33,547 bases of DNA from Bacilli bacterium (GTDB lineage Bacteria > Bacillota_I > Bacilli_A > RFN20 > CAG-826): contig CAAFZT010000006.1 of NCBI GenBank assembly GCA_900767605.1, positions 1-33,547 on the forward strand, read 5' to 3'. Below the pieces are notes generated by a model, which was not told the origin of the DNA, did no database searches, and was given only the letters and a program-made list of their open reading frames with translations. Made by a program: the position numbers and the translations under genes. Shown piece after piece: positions 24,580 through 33,321 of the stretch (its first letter is position 1; the number at the start of each line of letters is the position of its first letter).

Positions 24580-25053
24580 TTAGGCAGCGAACTCCGCTTT
24601 TTCAATAACCACTTTTTGTAGGGGGCGATCGTTTCTGTCGGTCTTCGTGGAAGCAATTTTATCTACGACTTCCATCCCTTGAACTACGTGTCCAAAAGCG
24701 GCGTATTGGCCATCCAAGAACTCATCGTTGGCATCGCAGATGAAGAATTGGCTGCTGGCGGAATTGAACAATTGCGAACGAGCCATAGAAATCACGCCAC
24801 GCTTATGGGAGATCGTATTGTTAACTCCGTTCACTTTGAACTCGCCTTTGATGCTTTTGCCACTTCCGCCACATCCAGTTCCTTCCGGGTCACCACCCTG
24901 AATCATGAATCCTTTGATGATGCGGTGGAACGTAAGGCCATCGTAAAATCCGCTCTTAACAAGCTCCTCAAAATTTTGGCAAGTGATCGGGGCAGATTGA
25001 TGGTCCAACTCCAACTGGATATCGCCGTAGTCTTTAATGTGAAGAATAATCAT
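24580..25053 (-). CDS. Peptidyl-prolyl cis-trans isomerase (cyclophilin)
   Basis: A 157-residue cyclophilin. It carries the family core FHRIIKGFMIQGGDPEGTGC, SQFFICDANDEFLDGQYAAFG and HVVQGMEVVDKI. It catalyses proline isomerisation during protein folding. There is no signal peptide, so it is cytoplasmic (PpiB-like). AGAGAGGA precedes the ATG. It starts 32 bases after the S66 peptidase gene, so it may be co-transcribed with it, though a TATAGT box (in the gap) could give it an own promoter. Confidence 0.92.
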   Translation of the reverse strand: MIILHIKDYGDIQLELDHQSAPITCQNFEELVKSGFYDGLTFHRIIKGFMIQGGDPEGTGCGGSGKSIKGEFKVNGVNNTISHKRGVISMARSQLFNSASSQFFICDANDEFLDGQYAAFGHVVQGMEVVDKIASTKTDRNDRPLQKVVIEKAEFAA

Positions 25054-25085
25054 TTTTTGTCCTCTCTTCGATTCGTTACTATACG

Positions 25086-26090
25086 CTATTCCGCGTAATC
25101 TATCACAAGATTTCCATCAACATAGGATGCCGTTCCCCTTGCGCCGGTCTTAAAAGGCATTGAAGGAGAAATGTGCCCAAGGTCTACATCGAGCAAAATC
25201 GGACATCCCAAATCTCCCAAAATATCCATTACAGCAGAATGAGGGGTTACGCCAAAAAACTCTTGCTTCATGCAAAGAGGCCTCCCCATTAAGAAGCCAA
25301 TCGCATTGTTGAACCACCCCGCTTCTTTTAATTGAAACAGGGCTCTGCGAATTCCTAAAGGAGATAAATCGCAAGCTTCCAAAAACCAAATGATTCCTTC
25401 AGGATGTTCTTCCTCAAATTCTTTTACGCGGTCGTATTTCGTTCCACACAGGCCAACCAAGCAATCAAGACAACCGCCTAAGAAAGTTCCCGTAAACGGG
25501 CCCTGATAGTTAGAGGGGGTAATCATCTTGGTTTGTGACAATCGATAAGGCAATAAAGGACACAAAGGATTGGAATGGGTAATGGAATATTTGGGGTATC
25601 CCTCAAAATGCTTTTCTCCCCTTAACATCGCCATCGCATCTTTTTCCGAAAGACGAAATTTCTTTTGGAAAAATTGTGGAGCGCAAGGTCCATAAATCGT
25701 CACAAGGTTGGATAATGTAGCCAAGGTAAACGTGAGATTCGTATTATCAGAAAAACCCATAAACCATTTAGGACGCATATGTTTTATGGCTTCAAAATCG
25801 ATGAAGGGCAAGATTTCATTCATCGTTTCTCCACCCCCAACCGCAAGCAGCAGCGAGCAATCCGAAGAATAGGCTTCCATCCATTCCTGGGCTCTTTCTT
25901 TAGGCGGGGCGCTAGAAGCCACCCCGTCATCCCGGTGAACGCAAGCACCTTCTTCAACCTGATACCCCATCTTCTCCCATTGCTTCTTTGCAACCGCGGC
26001 GCGTGTTTCATAAGGCTCCGTTGTCACCCCAAAAGAAGGGGCCACCCAAGCAATTCGATCTCCGGGCTGAATAAATTTAGGCTGATTCAT
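25086..26090 (-). CDS. S66 family serine carboxypeptidase (LdcA/MccF-like)
   Basis: A 334-residue peptidase of family S66. Start: ATG at 26090, eight bases after GGGAG; an upstream ATG at 26096 lies only two bases from that site. The nucleophile is Ser114 (GFSDNT), and the other triad members are Glu238 (FLEAC) and His306 (LGHISPSMPF). Earlier GGGETMNE (86-93) is family-typical. LdcA members trim murein tetrapeptides to tripeptides; MccF members cleave microcin-C-like nucleotide peptides. The GGGETMNE and GFSDNT forms are closer to the MccF-like subgroup by eye. There is no signal peptide, so it is cytoplasmic, in keeping with either role. Confidence 0.85.
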   Translation of the reverse strand: MNQPKFIQPGDRIAWVAPSFGVTTEPYETRAAVAKKQWEKMGYQVEEGACVHRDDGVASSAPPKERAQEWMEAYSSDCSLLLAVGGGETMNEILPFIDFEAIKHMRPKWFMGFSDNTNLTFTLATLSNLVTIYGPCAPQFFQKKFRLSEKDAMAMLRGEKHFEGYPKYSITHSNPLCPLLPYRLSQTKMITPSNYQGPFTGTFLGGCLDCLVGLCGTKYDRVKEFEEEHPEGIIWFLEACDLSPLGIRRALFQLKEAGWFNNAIGFLMGRPLCMKQEFFGVTPHSAVMDILGDLGCPILLDVDLGHISPSMPFKTGARGTASYVDGNLVIDYAE

Positions 26091-26134
26091 ACACATATCT
26101 CCCACTCGGTCAAAATATAACTTTCCCTGTAGCA

Positions 26135-26165
26135 ATTAAAAAGCCCGACTTATCCAAATCGGGCG
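26135..26165 (-). terminator. Intrinsic terminator of pyrG
   Basis: Stem GCCCGA / TCGGGC, 10-base loop, then TTTTTAATT on the - strand, 21 bases after the pyrG stop codon. Confidence 0.88.
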
Positions 26166-26185
26166 AAAACAAATAGACGTACCCC

Positions 26186-27793
26186 TTATTTTTCTTCTTT
26201 ATGCAAGATAGAAGCGTGGACAAATCCTTTGAACAAGGGGTTAGGTTTCATCGTGCGAGAAGTGAATTCAGGATGGAATTGGCATCCAACAAAGAAGGGG
26301 TGGTTCTTTAATTCCACAATTTCTGCAACGTGAAGTTCTGGATTAATGCCCGAAACAACCATGCCGTGGTCTTCGAAATCTTTTTGGTAAGCTTTGTTGA
26401 ACTCATAACGATGACGATGACGTTCTTGGATTCGGGGCGAAGCATAGCATTTCATGGCCAAGGTATCCGCCTGCACGTCACAATCATAAGCGCCCAAGCG
26501 CAACGTTCCACCCATATCAATTCCTTGGTACTGGTCGCGAAGAATATCGATAACGGGGAAGGGGGTTTGGGGATCAAATTCCGTGCTGTTGGCTTTCTTC
26601 ATTCCCAAAACATTTTCAGCGAATTCGATAGTTGCTAGCTGCATGCCAAGGCAAATGCCAAGGTAAGGGACCTGATTCTCTCTGGCGTAGCGAATCGCAA
26701 TTTTCATGCCGTCAGTTCCGCGTTGCCCGAATCCACCAGGAACCAAAACGCCATCACAGCCTTTTAGCATCTCTTCCACGTTATCTTCTTGGATGTTATC
26801 CGATTGAATCCAACGAATATGAACTTTTTCTCCATAAGCATATCCCGCGGAGAGCAAAGCTTCACGGACAGACAAATAAGCGTCGTGGAGTTGGACATAT
26901 TTGCCAACCAAAGCAATCGTCACTTCTCCTTTTAATTTTTGAACTCTCGACACGAATTCTTCATAATCCGCAAGCTGAACCGGGGGGAGATTCATTCCAA
27001 AGTGACGGGCAACATATTCATCGATTCTCTGGGCGTGGAGGCGCAAAGGCAATTCATAAATGCAGGGGCAATCATCCGCCTCAAAAACGCCGGAATAGGG
27101 AATATTGCAGAATAAGGAAACTTTCTTCTTGGTTCCTTCATCCAAAGGAACTTCGCTGCGAAGAACAATGGCATCCGGCTGAATGCCTAGTCCTGCAAGT
27201 TCTTTGGTAGAATGCTGGGTGGGCTTGGTTTTGCTTTCCCCAGAAGTACGAAGATAAGGCACCAAGGTATTATGCAGGAAGAAGGTATTTTCGATGCCGA
27301 GTTCGAGGCGGACTTGGCGAATCGCTTCTAGGAAAGGAAGGGACTCAATATCCCCTACTGTCCCGCCTATTTCCCCAATGACAATGTCCGCACCGGTTTG
27401 TTTAGCGGCTTTATATAAACGCGATTTGATCTCATCCGTAATGTGGGGAACCACTTGGACGCAACCGCCCAAATAATCGCCATGGCGTTCTTTTTGAATA
27501 ACGCTGCTATAGACCTTGCCGGAGGTAACGGAAGACAATTTAGAGAAATTTTCATCCACCCAACGTTCATAATGGCCAATGTCCAAATCGGTTTCACCGC
27601 CATCTTCTGTTACATATACTTCTCCATGTTGATAAGGGGACATGGTTCCGGGATCAACATTAAGATACGGATCGAATTTAATCATGAAGACTTTTAGGCC
27701 TCTTCTTTTGAGAAGCATGCCTAAACTAGCGGCGGATATCCCCTTGCCTAATGAGGATACGACTCCGCCCGTAACGAAGATGTATTTTGCCAT
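26186..27793 (-). CDS. pyrG: CTP synthase
   Basis: A 535-residue CTP synthase of normal length. The N-terminal synthetase domain begins with KYIFVTGGVVSSLGKGISAA; the C-terminal glutamine amidotransferase domain has nucleophile Cys in GICLGMQ and the His/Glu pair in QFHPEF. It makes CTP from UTP, ATP and glutamine in the cytoplasm. AAGGAG precedes the ATG. It is a single-gene unit. The attenuation by reiterative transcription known for B. subtilis pyrG needs GGGC at the start site, and I do not see it here. Confidence 0.97.
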   Translation of the reverse strand: MAKYIFVTGGVVSSLGKGISAASLGMLLKRRGLKVFMIKFDPYLNVDPGTMSPYQHGEVYVTEDGGETDLDIGHYERWVDENFSKLSSVTSGKVYSSVIQKERHGDYLGGCVQVVPHITDEIKSRLYKAAKQTGADIVIGEIGGTVGDIESLPFLEAIRQVRLELGIENTFFLHNTLVPYLRTSGESKTKPTQHSTKELAGLGIQPDAIVLRSEVPLDEGTKKKVSLFCNIPYSGVFEADDCPCIYELPLRLHAQRIDEYVARHFGMNLPPVQLADYEEFVSRVQKLKGEVTIALVGKYVQLHDAYLSVREALLSAGYAYGEKVHIRWIQSDNIQEDNVEEMLKGCDGVLVPGGFGQRGTDGMKIAIRYARENQVPYLGICLGMQLATIEFAENVLGMKKANSTEFDPQTPFPVIDILRDQYQGIDMGGTLRLGAYDCDVQADTLAMKCYASPRIQERHRHRYEFNKAYQKDFEDHGMVVSGINPELHVAEIVELKNHPFFVGCQFHPEFTSRTMKPNPLFKGFVHASILHKEEK

Positions 27794-27826
27794 AGTGAGC
27801 TCCTTACTCCTAAAAACAACGGAGAA

Positions 27827-27854
27827 ATTTTACTCTTCCCATTTTCGATGAAAA
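27827..27854 (-). promoter_or_regulatory. Possible promoter of pyrG
   Basis: -35 TTTTCA (27849-27854), a 16-base spacer and -10 TAAAAT (27827-27832), 33 bases before the ATG. Confidence 0.4.
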
Positions 27855-27887
27855 GATTTTTTTCACATTTTTTTCAATTTCATGACA

Positions 27888-27918
27888 AAGAAAAACGCGT
27901 GCCAGAAGACACGCGTTA
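27888..27918 (-). terminator. Intrinsic terminator of tRNA-Glu(CUC)
   Basis: Stem AACGCGTG / CACGCGTT, eight-base loop, then a T-rich tract on the - strand, 12 bases after the tRNA. Confidence 0.9.
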
Positions 27919-27929
27919 AGTCACCTATT

Positions 27930-28004
27930 TGGTGACCCCAACTGGAGTCGAACCAGTCATTGAACCTTGAGAGGGTTCCGTCTTAACCGATTGACCATGG
28001 GGCC
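27930..28004 (-). tRNA. tRNA-Glu (anticodon CUC)
   Basis: A 75-base cloverleaf with encoded CCA. The acceptor is GGCCCCA / TGGGGTC with discriminator A. The anticodon stem GAACC / GGTTC encloses the loop CTCTCAA, giving CUC. A second glutamate isoacceptor besides the UUC one at 13690. It is a single-tRNA unit with its own promoter and terminator. Confidence 0.94.
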
Positions 28005-28019
28005 ATTACGGCAACGCAA

Positions 28020-28048
28020 ATTTAAGCATGAAGCGTTTCTCTTGGCAA
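28020..28048 (-). promoter_or_regulatory. Promoter of tRNA-Glu(CUC)
   Basis: -35 TTGCCA (28043-28048), a 17-base spacer and -10 TTAAAT (28020-28025), 15 bases before the tRNA. Confidence 0.55.
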
Positions 28049-28059
28049 GATTTTTTTGT

Positions 28060-30585
28060 TTATTCCACGCTTTTGAGGGATTCCACCATTTTTACATGCC
28101 GAATTCGAAGAGCTAAAACAAAATTAATGGCCAAAACCACTACAGCGGTAAGGAGGAAGGAATAAACATAGGATAAGGGTTTAATCCAATAAAGATATTC
28201 CACCACTTCTACTTGGTTGGTGCCTAAAACACCTAAAAGGAACGGGTATCCTAACGCCAATCCAAACGCCACGCCAAGTAAGGTTAAAACCATGGCTTCC
28301 GTCAGTAAGGAAAGAGTGATTTCGCGGATTCGGAAACCCAATACTTTAAGGGTTGCAAATTCGCGTATTTTTTCGCGGAAATTAAGCAGGGACAGGTTAT
28401 ATAAAGCCACAAGGGCCAGCAAGATGGCAAAAATCTTGACGGCATTGGTCATCACCAAAACCGAGGACATGGCGCTTCCAATATATTCCTCCCACTCCTT
28501 TTGGGTTTGAGATTCACTAACAAAATCCAGGGTTTCTAATTTCTTGTCCAGCTTTTCGACGTAGCCGTCTTTGCAATCCACTAACGCACCATTGTATTTA
28601 ACGTCCACACCCTCCAAGAAAGGAGAATCGGCGTGGATCATGATTCCATGAAAATAGAAAGCCTCATAGACCAATCCAACGGGGGCAGTATAGGTTTTTC
28701 CATCAAAATCAAAAGTTAATATGTCCCCCACTTTCGCTCCCGCCAAACGCGCAGCTTTCGTCGACATCGCTACTTCGTTTTTGTCGAAGCGGAAATCAAA
28801 ATGTGTAGTATCAGGAGCTAACACGGTTAAAGAGCGCGTAACCCGTGTCCCATCAGCAACATAAAAGGTGGACGCGCTTGCACGAGTGGGTTCCAAGTCT
28901 ACGATTCCCTCTATGCCCGCAATTCCCTCTTTGGCCTCGGAATAGGATAAAAGTCGGGAATAAGTAAGGGTAATATCGTCATTACGGAATGTCGTAATGT
29001 CGCTTTCGATGCCGTGAAATACCGTATCTTCAATCCCAAAACCACAGGTAAGCAAAGCCGTGCACCCAAGGATTCCCATGATAACCATTACGGATTTTTT
29101 CTTGTCCAAACGAATATTCCGCAAAGCCATTTTCACGGATAAAGCGCATACACGTCCCCGTCCTTTTCTTTTGGTAGGGCGCAATTTTAAATCCGGAGGT
29201 TCCGGTCGCATCGATTGCGAGGGCGGAAGTTGAATGGTCTTTCGGCAGACAAAGTAAGTTGTTAAAGCGGTGACGAGCAAAAAGATGAGTGCCGTTGCAA
29301 TCCCCTCCCACAGGGGGAAGACATACTTTAGAGAAGGCAACGCATAGAGAAGGTTATATTTATTTCCTAATATTTTCGGCACGATGATTGGTCCAAGAAT
29401 TTCTCCAATTAATGTCCCTAAGAACACTAAGGAAAGGGAAATCAATTCGTAGTTCCCATAGATTTGTCGATTGGTTACTCCAATCGCCTTCATCGTTCCA
29501 ATTTGGGTCCGTTCCTTCACGATCATCTGGGAAAGCGTCGTTAAAATCACTAGCACCGCCACTAAAAAGAAAACTGCAGGAAAGACAAAAGTAAATTGCC
29601 TTGCCTGAGTTACGTCAGCGTTCAGAGTCGCATAAAACGGCATGATATTTCGATCGGCAAGAAGATAGAGGTTGTTGTTTTCCTTCTCGTCGAAATAGCG
29701 CTCAATGTCTTTTTTAATTTGAGGGGTTTCCTTTTCATCATTGGCCTTTACAAGGTATTGATTGGGATTTAAAAACCTTTCCTCGGAGTCGGAGAAAAAA
29801 GAAACCATATCTGGAAGCTTGCTTAATATAAGATTGCAAATAAAAGGTCGGTAGTTGGTTTGAAGCAAGGAATGAAAGGTCTCGCGGAACAAGACGTCGG
29901 AAACTAGGCATACGGAGCTGTTATATGTCGATTTTGTAATGTTTTCTGGATACGACATGAAGCCCGTAACCTTCATTTTCAAAACGATTTCGCTTTCCCC
30001 CAAAACATTTGCCCCACCTTGAGCAAGAAAAGTCGGGTTATTGAGTTTTTCAAGGGAAGCCTTGGATTCGTCATCGAGATAAGAGGAAAAATTAAAAGCG
30101 ACATTAATTTCTTCCCCCAAGCTAAATTTCCCTGGGTATTGTTCTCCTTCTTTTTGTTGGAGTTCTTTATCTAAAAGTAGATAGGAATCAGTAAGGGGGG
30201 CGTCATTAAGGGTGATAACATCATACGGACAATCCAAAGTAGGCCACGAGGGCATCGTGACACAGTAGACATCTTTCTTTGCAATCATTGCAGGCAAATA
30301 GGTTCGTCCTTCTACCTGTCCTCTATCTCCTACAATTCCTTGTAAAGTTTCTTCATCTACTTCATCTTAACTTTTCGTTGTCAACCATAAAGAGGGTAAA
30401 TGGCCTTTTTGATAGACTTCTTCCACTCGAGATTCAAACGAATCCGCATTGGCTCCAAGGCCCACAAACAAAGTCACGGCAATCGCTCCGATAGCAACAA
30501 TGCTTAAAAATTGAGCAATGCCGCTTTTAAGAGAACGAAAAGCACTACGAGCTAAGATGGAGGAAGTGGATTTCTTTTTCACCAC
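28060..30585 (-). pseudogene. ABC transporter permease (FtsX-type) interrupted by an in-frame TAA
   Basis: An 842-codon frame with one internal stop: TAA at 30367-30369, codon 73. Before it are the GTG start at 30585 and a membrane segment (about residues 24-45). After it the same frame continues DEVDEETLQGIVGDRGQVEG without a shift and holds a large extracytoplasmic domain, two FtsX-type permease blocks and about seven more membrane segments. The second block has LKVLGFRIREI and a closing LRIRHVKMVESLKSVE, typical of MacB/FtsX permeases. The start overlaps the ATPase gene by seven bases, with GGAGG upstream. Options are a recent nonsense mutation, a sequencing error, or readthrough. A restart at ATG 30297 would lose the first membrane helix. 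Confidence 0.8.
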
Positions 30586-31280
30586 GCAATTTCCTCCGGT
30601 GGAACAGGATGGGCGTTTTTACTGTCTTCTATAATCTTCCCATCCTTCATTCTTAATAGGTGAGTCGCACATTGGGCAATACTGGCGTTGTGGGTAACAA
30701 CAACCACGGTTTTCTTGCGTTGAACCGAAGTATCAAAAAGAAGTTTCAAAATGGAAACTCCTGTTTTGGAGTCCAAGGCTCCCGTAGGTTCATCACAAAG
30801 CAACAAACGAGGATTTTTTACTAAGGCTCTAGCAATGGCTACACGCTGTTGTTCCCCTCCCGAAAGTTGAGAAGGGAAATTATTAATCCTTCCTTCAAGC
30901 CCTACTTCCTTTAGCACTTCTTCTGGGTCTAGAGGATCTTCAGCAACCGATGCCGCCAATACCACATTTTCATAGGCCGTTAGATTAGGCAGAAGGTTAT
31001 AAAATTGAAAAACAAAACCAATTTCGTTCCTGCGCAAGCGGGCTAAGTCCTTCTGCGTATTCGAAATCACCTGTCCATGAAGCGTATAACTTCCTTTGGT
31101 TGACATATCCATTCCGCCTAAAAGATTTAGCAATGTGCTTTTCCCAGCACCGCTTGCCCCAAGAATCACATTGAAACTTCCTTCCTCTAAGGAAAACGAA
31201 ACCTGATCCAACGCAATCACTTGGTTATCTTTTCCTTCGTTATAAATTTTGGAAAGATGGGAAACGATTAATTCATCCAT
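30579..31280 (-). CDS. ABC transporter ATP-binding protein (MacB/LolD type)
   Basis: A 233-residue ABC ATPase. Walker A is GASGAGKST (41-49), the signature is LSGGEQQR (139-146), and Walker B is LLLCDEPTGALD (159-170). The sequence groups with MacB/LolD-type exporters, fitting its FtsX-type permease partner, which it overlaps by seven bases. The start ATG at 31280 gives the usual N-terminus; an ATG at 31316 lies next to the T-run of the gltX terminator. No clear Shine-Dalgarno precedes it. Likely substrates of such exporters are peptides, lipoproteins or antimicrobials. The unit is possibly non-functional if the permease is broken. Confidence 0.92.
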   Translation of the reverse strand: MDELIVSHLSKIYNEGKDNQVIALDQVSFSLEEGSFNVILGASGAGKSTLLNLLGGMDMSTKGSYTLHGQVISNTQKDLARLRRNEIGFVFQFYNLLPNLTAYENVVLAASVAEDPLDPEEVLKEVGLEGRINNFPSQLSGGEQQRVAIARALVKNPRLLLCDEPTGALDSKTGVSILKLLFDTSVQRKKTVVVVTHNASIAQCATHLLRMKDGKIIEDSKNAHPVPPEEIAW

Positions 31281-31317
31281 AAAGATATTTTCTACCAAAG
31301 GCACAATAAACGCCATG

Positions 31318-31352
31318 AAAAAGAAAAGACGTCAAGAAGAGTTCCTGACGTC
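31318..31352 (-). terminator. Intrinsic terminator of gltX
   Basis: Stem GACGTCA / TGACGTC, 11-base loop, then TTTTCTTTTTC on the - strand, 18 bases after the gltX stop codon. Confidence 0.88.
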
Positions 31353-31369
31353 CATTTTTCCTTTGCTTT

Positions 31370-33037
31370 TTATTCGCTGAGTTTCCTAGCGATTTCAAGC
31401 ATTCTTTTTTGGCAAGTTTCCTTTCCAAGAATCTCAATAATCTCGTGAAGATTTGGAGATTGGGTGCCACCAACCAAGGCAATACGAATGATTTCTGCCA
31501 CATCGCTAAGCGAACCTTTGAAGGCGGAAGGATCCTTCTTGTAGTCCTTGTTTGAGGAGGCAAATCCCAGCTTAGAACCAATTTCTTTGATTTGATTAAA
31601 CCATGTCATTTCATCCACGCCAAACGGCATTTCGTTCGCTGCTTTTTCTAACAGCTCAGCAAGGAGTCCTTTAGTGAACTTTTCCTGGAATGGCAAAGGC
31701 GAAGAAATAATCTTTTCGTATTCATCTTCGAAGAAGAAACGAATCAGAGGATAGATATCACTATATTTGGCGTAGTCTTTGCGAGGATTCGGGCGATCCT
31801 TTTCGATGTTGAGAATCTTTTTAAAGTAAACCGGGTCAGCCTCAATACGTTCCGCAAAGGCTTGGTCGTGTTCCTTTGCCCATGTCAAAACGTTGTCAAA
31901 CTCCTGATCCACAGGCATCTTCGCCAAAATTTCTTTAGCAAAATAATTCAGCTTATCTTCGTCGAATAACGCACCATCCAAGGACATTTTCTTGAGACGG
32001 AACGGGAAAGCGTTTAAATCGAAACTCTTGTTGGCAATCGTCCATTCCTCAAAATTGGAATTGGCAATCGACATCAAATAGACCTTTAATGCTTCTGGAG
32101 CATACCCTTTTTCTAAGAAATAGCTGACGGCAGCTTCCGGGTCTTTGCGTTTGGATAATTTTCTTTTATTCCCGTGATCCAATTTCATGATGGAAGGAAT
32201 ATGAGCATATTTCGGTGCTTTCCAGCCTAATGCACGGAACATATCCAAGTGAATCGGAGTCGAAGGAATCCACTCTTCTCCACGAGTGATGAGAGTCGTA
32301 TGCATGAAGTGATCATCGCAAACGTGGGCAAAATGATAGGTGGGCAAGCCATCCGACTTCAAAATAACGACATCAGTATCGTTGTCTTGTAATTCGATTT
32401 CGCCACGAATCGCATCGGTGAATTTCGTCTTTTTATCATGGTCACCCATGGATTTGAAGCGAATAACCCAGGGGGTTCCTGCTTGGATTTTGGCAATACG
32501 CTCTTCTACCGATAAATTGCGGTCACGCGCGTAAATTCCATAATATCCAGGCAACACCTTGCTTGCTTCCTGCGCTTTGCGGATTTTATCGAGGTCTTCC
32601 GGGGTGCAAAAATCGGGATAAGCTCTTCCACGGCGAATCAATTCCTTGATCACCGCACGATAGATATCGCGACGTTTGCTTTGTTGATAAGGCCCATAAG
32701 CGCCTTTATCGCCTTCCGGCCAATAGCCTTCATCGGCAACGATGCCGAATTTTCCAAGTTGATCAATCAATTGATCCGCGCTGCCGGCAATGGTGCGCTT
32801 GGTATCCGTATCCTCGAGACGGAAGAAATAAACGCCTTTCGACTCCTTGGCAATCGTATAAGAAATCAAGGAAGTAAATAAGGAACCCGTGTGGAGGAAG
32901 CCAGTGGGGCTAGGGGCAAAACGGGTAACCTGCACGCCTTCAGGCAAATCGCGGGGTGGATATTTCTTTTCTAGGTCCTCGATCGTCTCGGTAACGTCGG
33001 GGAAGAGGAGCTCTGCTAATTGTTCGTTGGTAGCCAT
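31370..33037 (-). CDS. gltX: Glutamyl-tRNA synthetase
   Basis: A 555-residue class I aminoacyl-tRNA synthetase. The HIGH-type motif lies in RFAPSPTGFLHTG (39-51) and KLSKR at 293-297. It joins glutamate to tRNA-Glu, both isoacceptors of which are encoded in this window. It is longer than the usual 470-490 residues, through an N-terminal extension of about 35 residues (ahead of the Rossmann fold) and a longer C-terminal part. Discriminating versus non-discriminating charging cannot be told from the sequence by eye. AAGAAGG lies eight bases before the ATG, and a near-consensus promoter lies upstream. Confidence 0.95.
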   Translation of the reverse strand: MATNEQLAELLFPDVTETIEDLEKKYPPRDLPEGVQVTRFAPSPTGFLHTGSLFTSLISYTIAKESKGVYFFRLEDTDTKRTIAGSADQLIDQLGKFGIVADEGYWPEGDKGAYGPYQQSKRRDIYRAVIKELIRRGRAYPDFCTPEDLDKIRKAQEASKVLPGYYGIYARDRNLSVEERIAKIQAGTPWVIRFKSMGDHDKKTKFTDAIRGEIELQDNDTDVVILKSDGLPTYHFAHVCDDHFMHTTLITRGEEWIPSTPIHLDMFRALGWKAPKYAHIPSIMKLDHGNKRKLSKRKDPEAAVSYFLEKGYAPEALKVYLMSIANSNFEEWTIANKSFDLNAFPFRLKKMSLDGALFDEDKLNYFAKEILAKMPVDQEFDNVLTWAKEHDQAFAERIEADPVYFKKILNIEKDRPNPRKDYAKYSDIYPLIRFFFEDEYEKIISSPLPFQEKFTKGLLAELLEKAANEMPFGVDEMTWFNQIKEIGSKLGFASSNKDYKKDPSAFKGSLSDVAEIIRIALVGGTQSPNLHEIIEILGKETCQKRMLEIARKLSE

Positions 33038-33065
33038 TTTTCAAACCTTCTTTCCAATCCGCAAA

Positions 33066-33093
33066 ATTATAGTCCGTTAAGTGACAATGTAAA
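33066..33093 (-). promoter_or_regulatory. Promoter of gltX
   Basis: -35 TTTACA (33088-33093), a 16-base spacer and a perfect -10 TATAAT (33066-33071), 28 bases before the ATG. Confidence 0.7.
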
Positions 33094-33292
33094 AGCGACG
33101 TAGGCCCCTTAATTCGCGCCCTTGCTTGAATTTTCTACCCATTTTCGCGATTGCCCTGTCAAAGTTTGACTAAATCCCAGTCTTGGGTGAGAATCTAGGC
33201 GTGCCGAAAACGCCTTCGCGCTTCCTGTGACTAAGTAATCGCGAAAGCTCGGATCGGCTGTTTTGGGGCCCGGCCCGGCCCTTTTTGGAAGG
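33094..33292 (-). mobile_element. Non-coding right-hand part of an IS30-type element and its junction
   Basis: No gene is seen between the gltX promoter and the IS30 transposase stop codon. The stretch holds a 13-base palindrome GTCAAAGTTTGAC (33158-33170) and a GC-rich GGCCC repeat (33267-33281). The palindrome is a candidate for the inverted terminal repeat or its vicinity. The exact element boundary cannot be set without a second copy. Confidence 0.45.
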
Positions 33293-33321
33293 TCAGATTA
33301 GCGGCGCTAACCTGACCTTCC
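33287..33321. repeat. 35-base near-perfect palindrome at the end of the IS30 transposase gene
   Basis: Sixteen of 17 possible pairs match around a central G at 33304. The outer arms are GGAAGGTCAG / CTGACCTTCC and the inner arms TTAGCG / CGCTAA. It covers the last nine codons and the stop of the transposase and is followed on the + strand by TTTTG. It may act as a terminator that stops outside transcription from entering the element. Confidence 0.75.

Noticed and set aside
33038..33065. T-box riboswitch upstream of gltX
   Set aside because: The leader is under 30 bases and has no room for a T-box or specifier stem.
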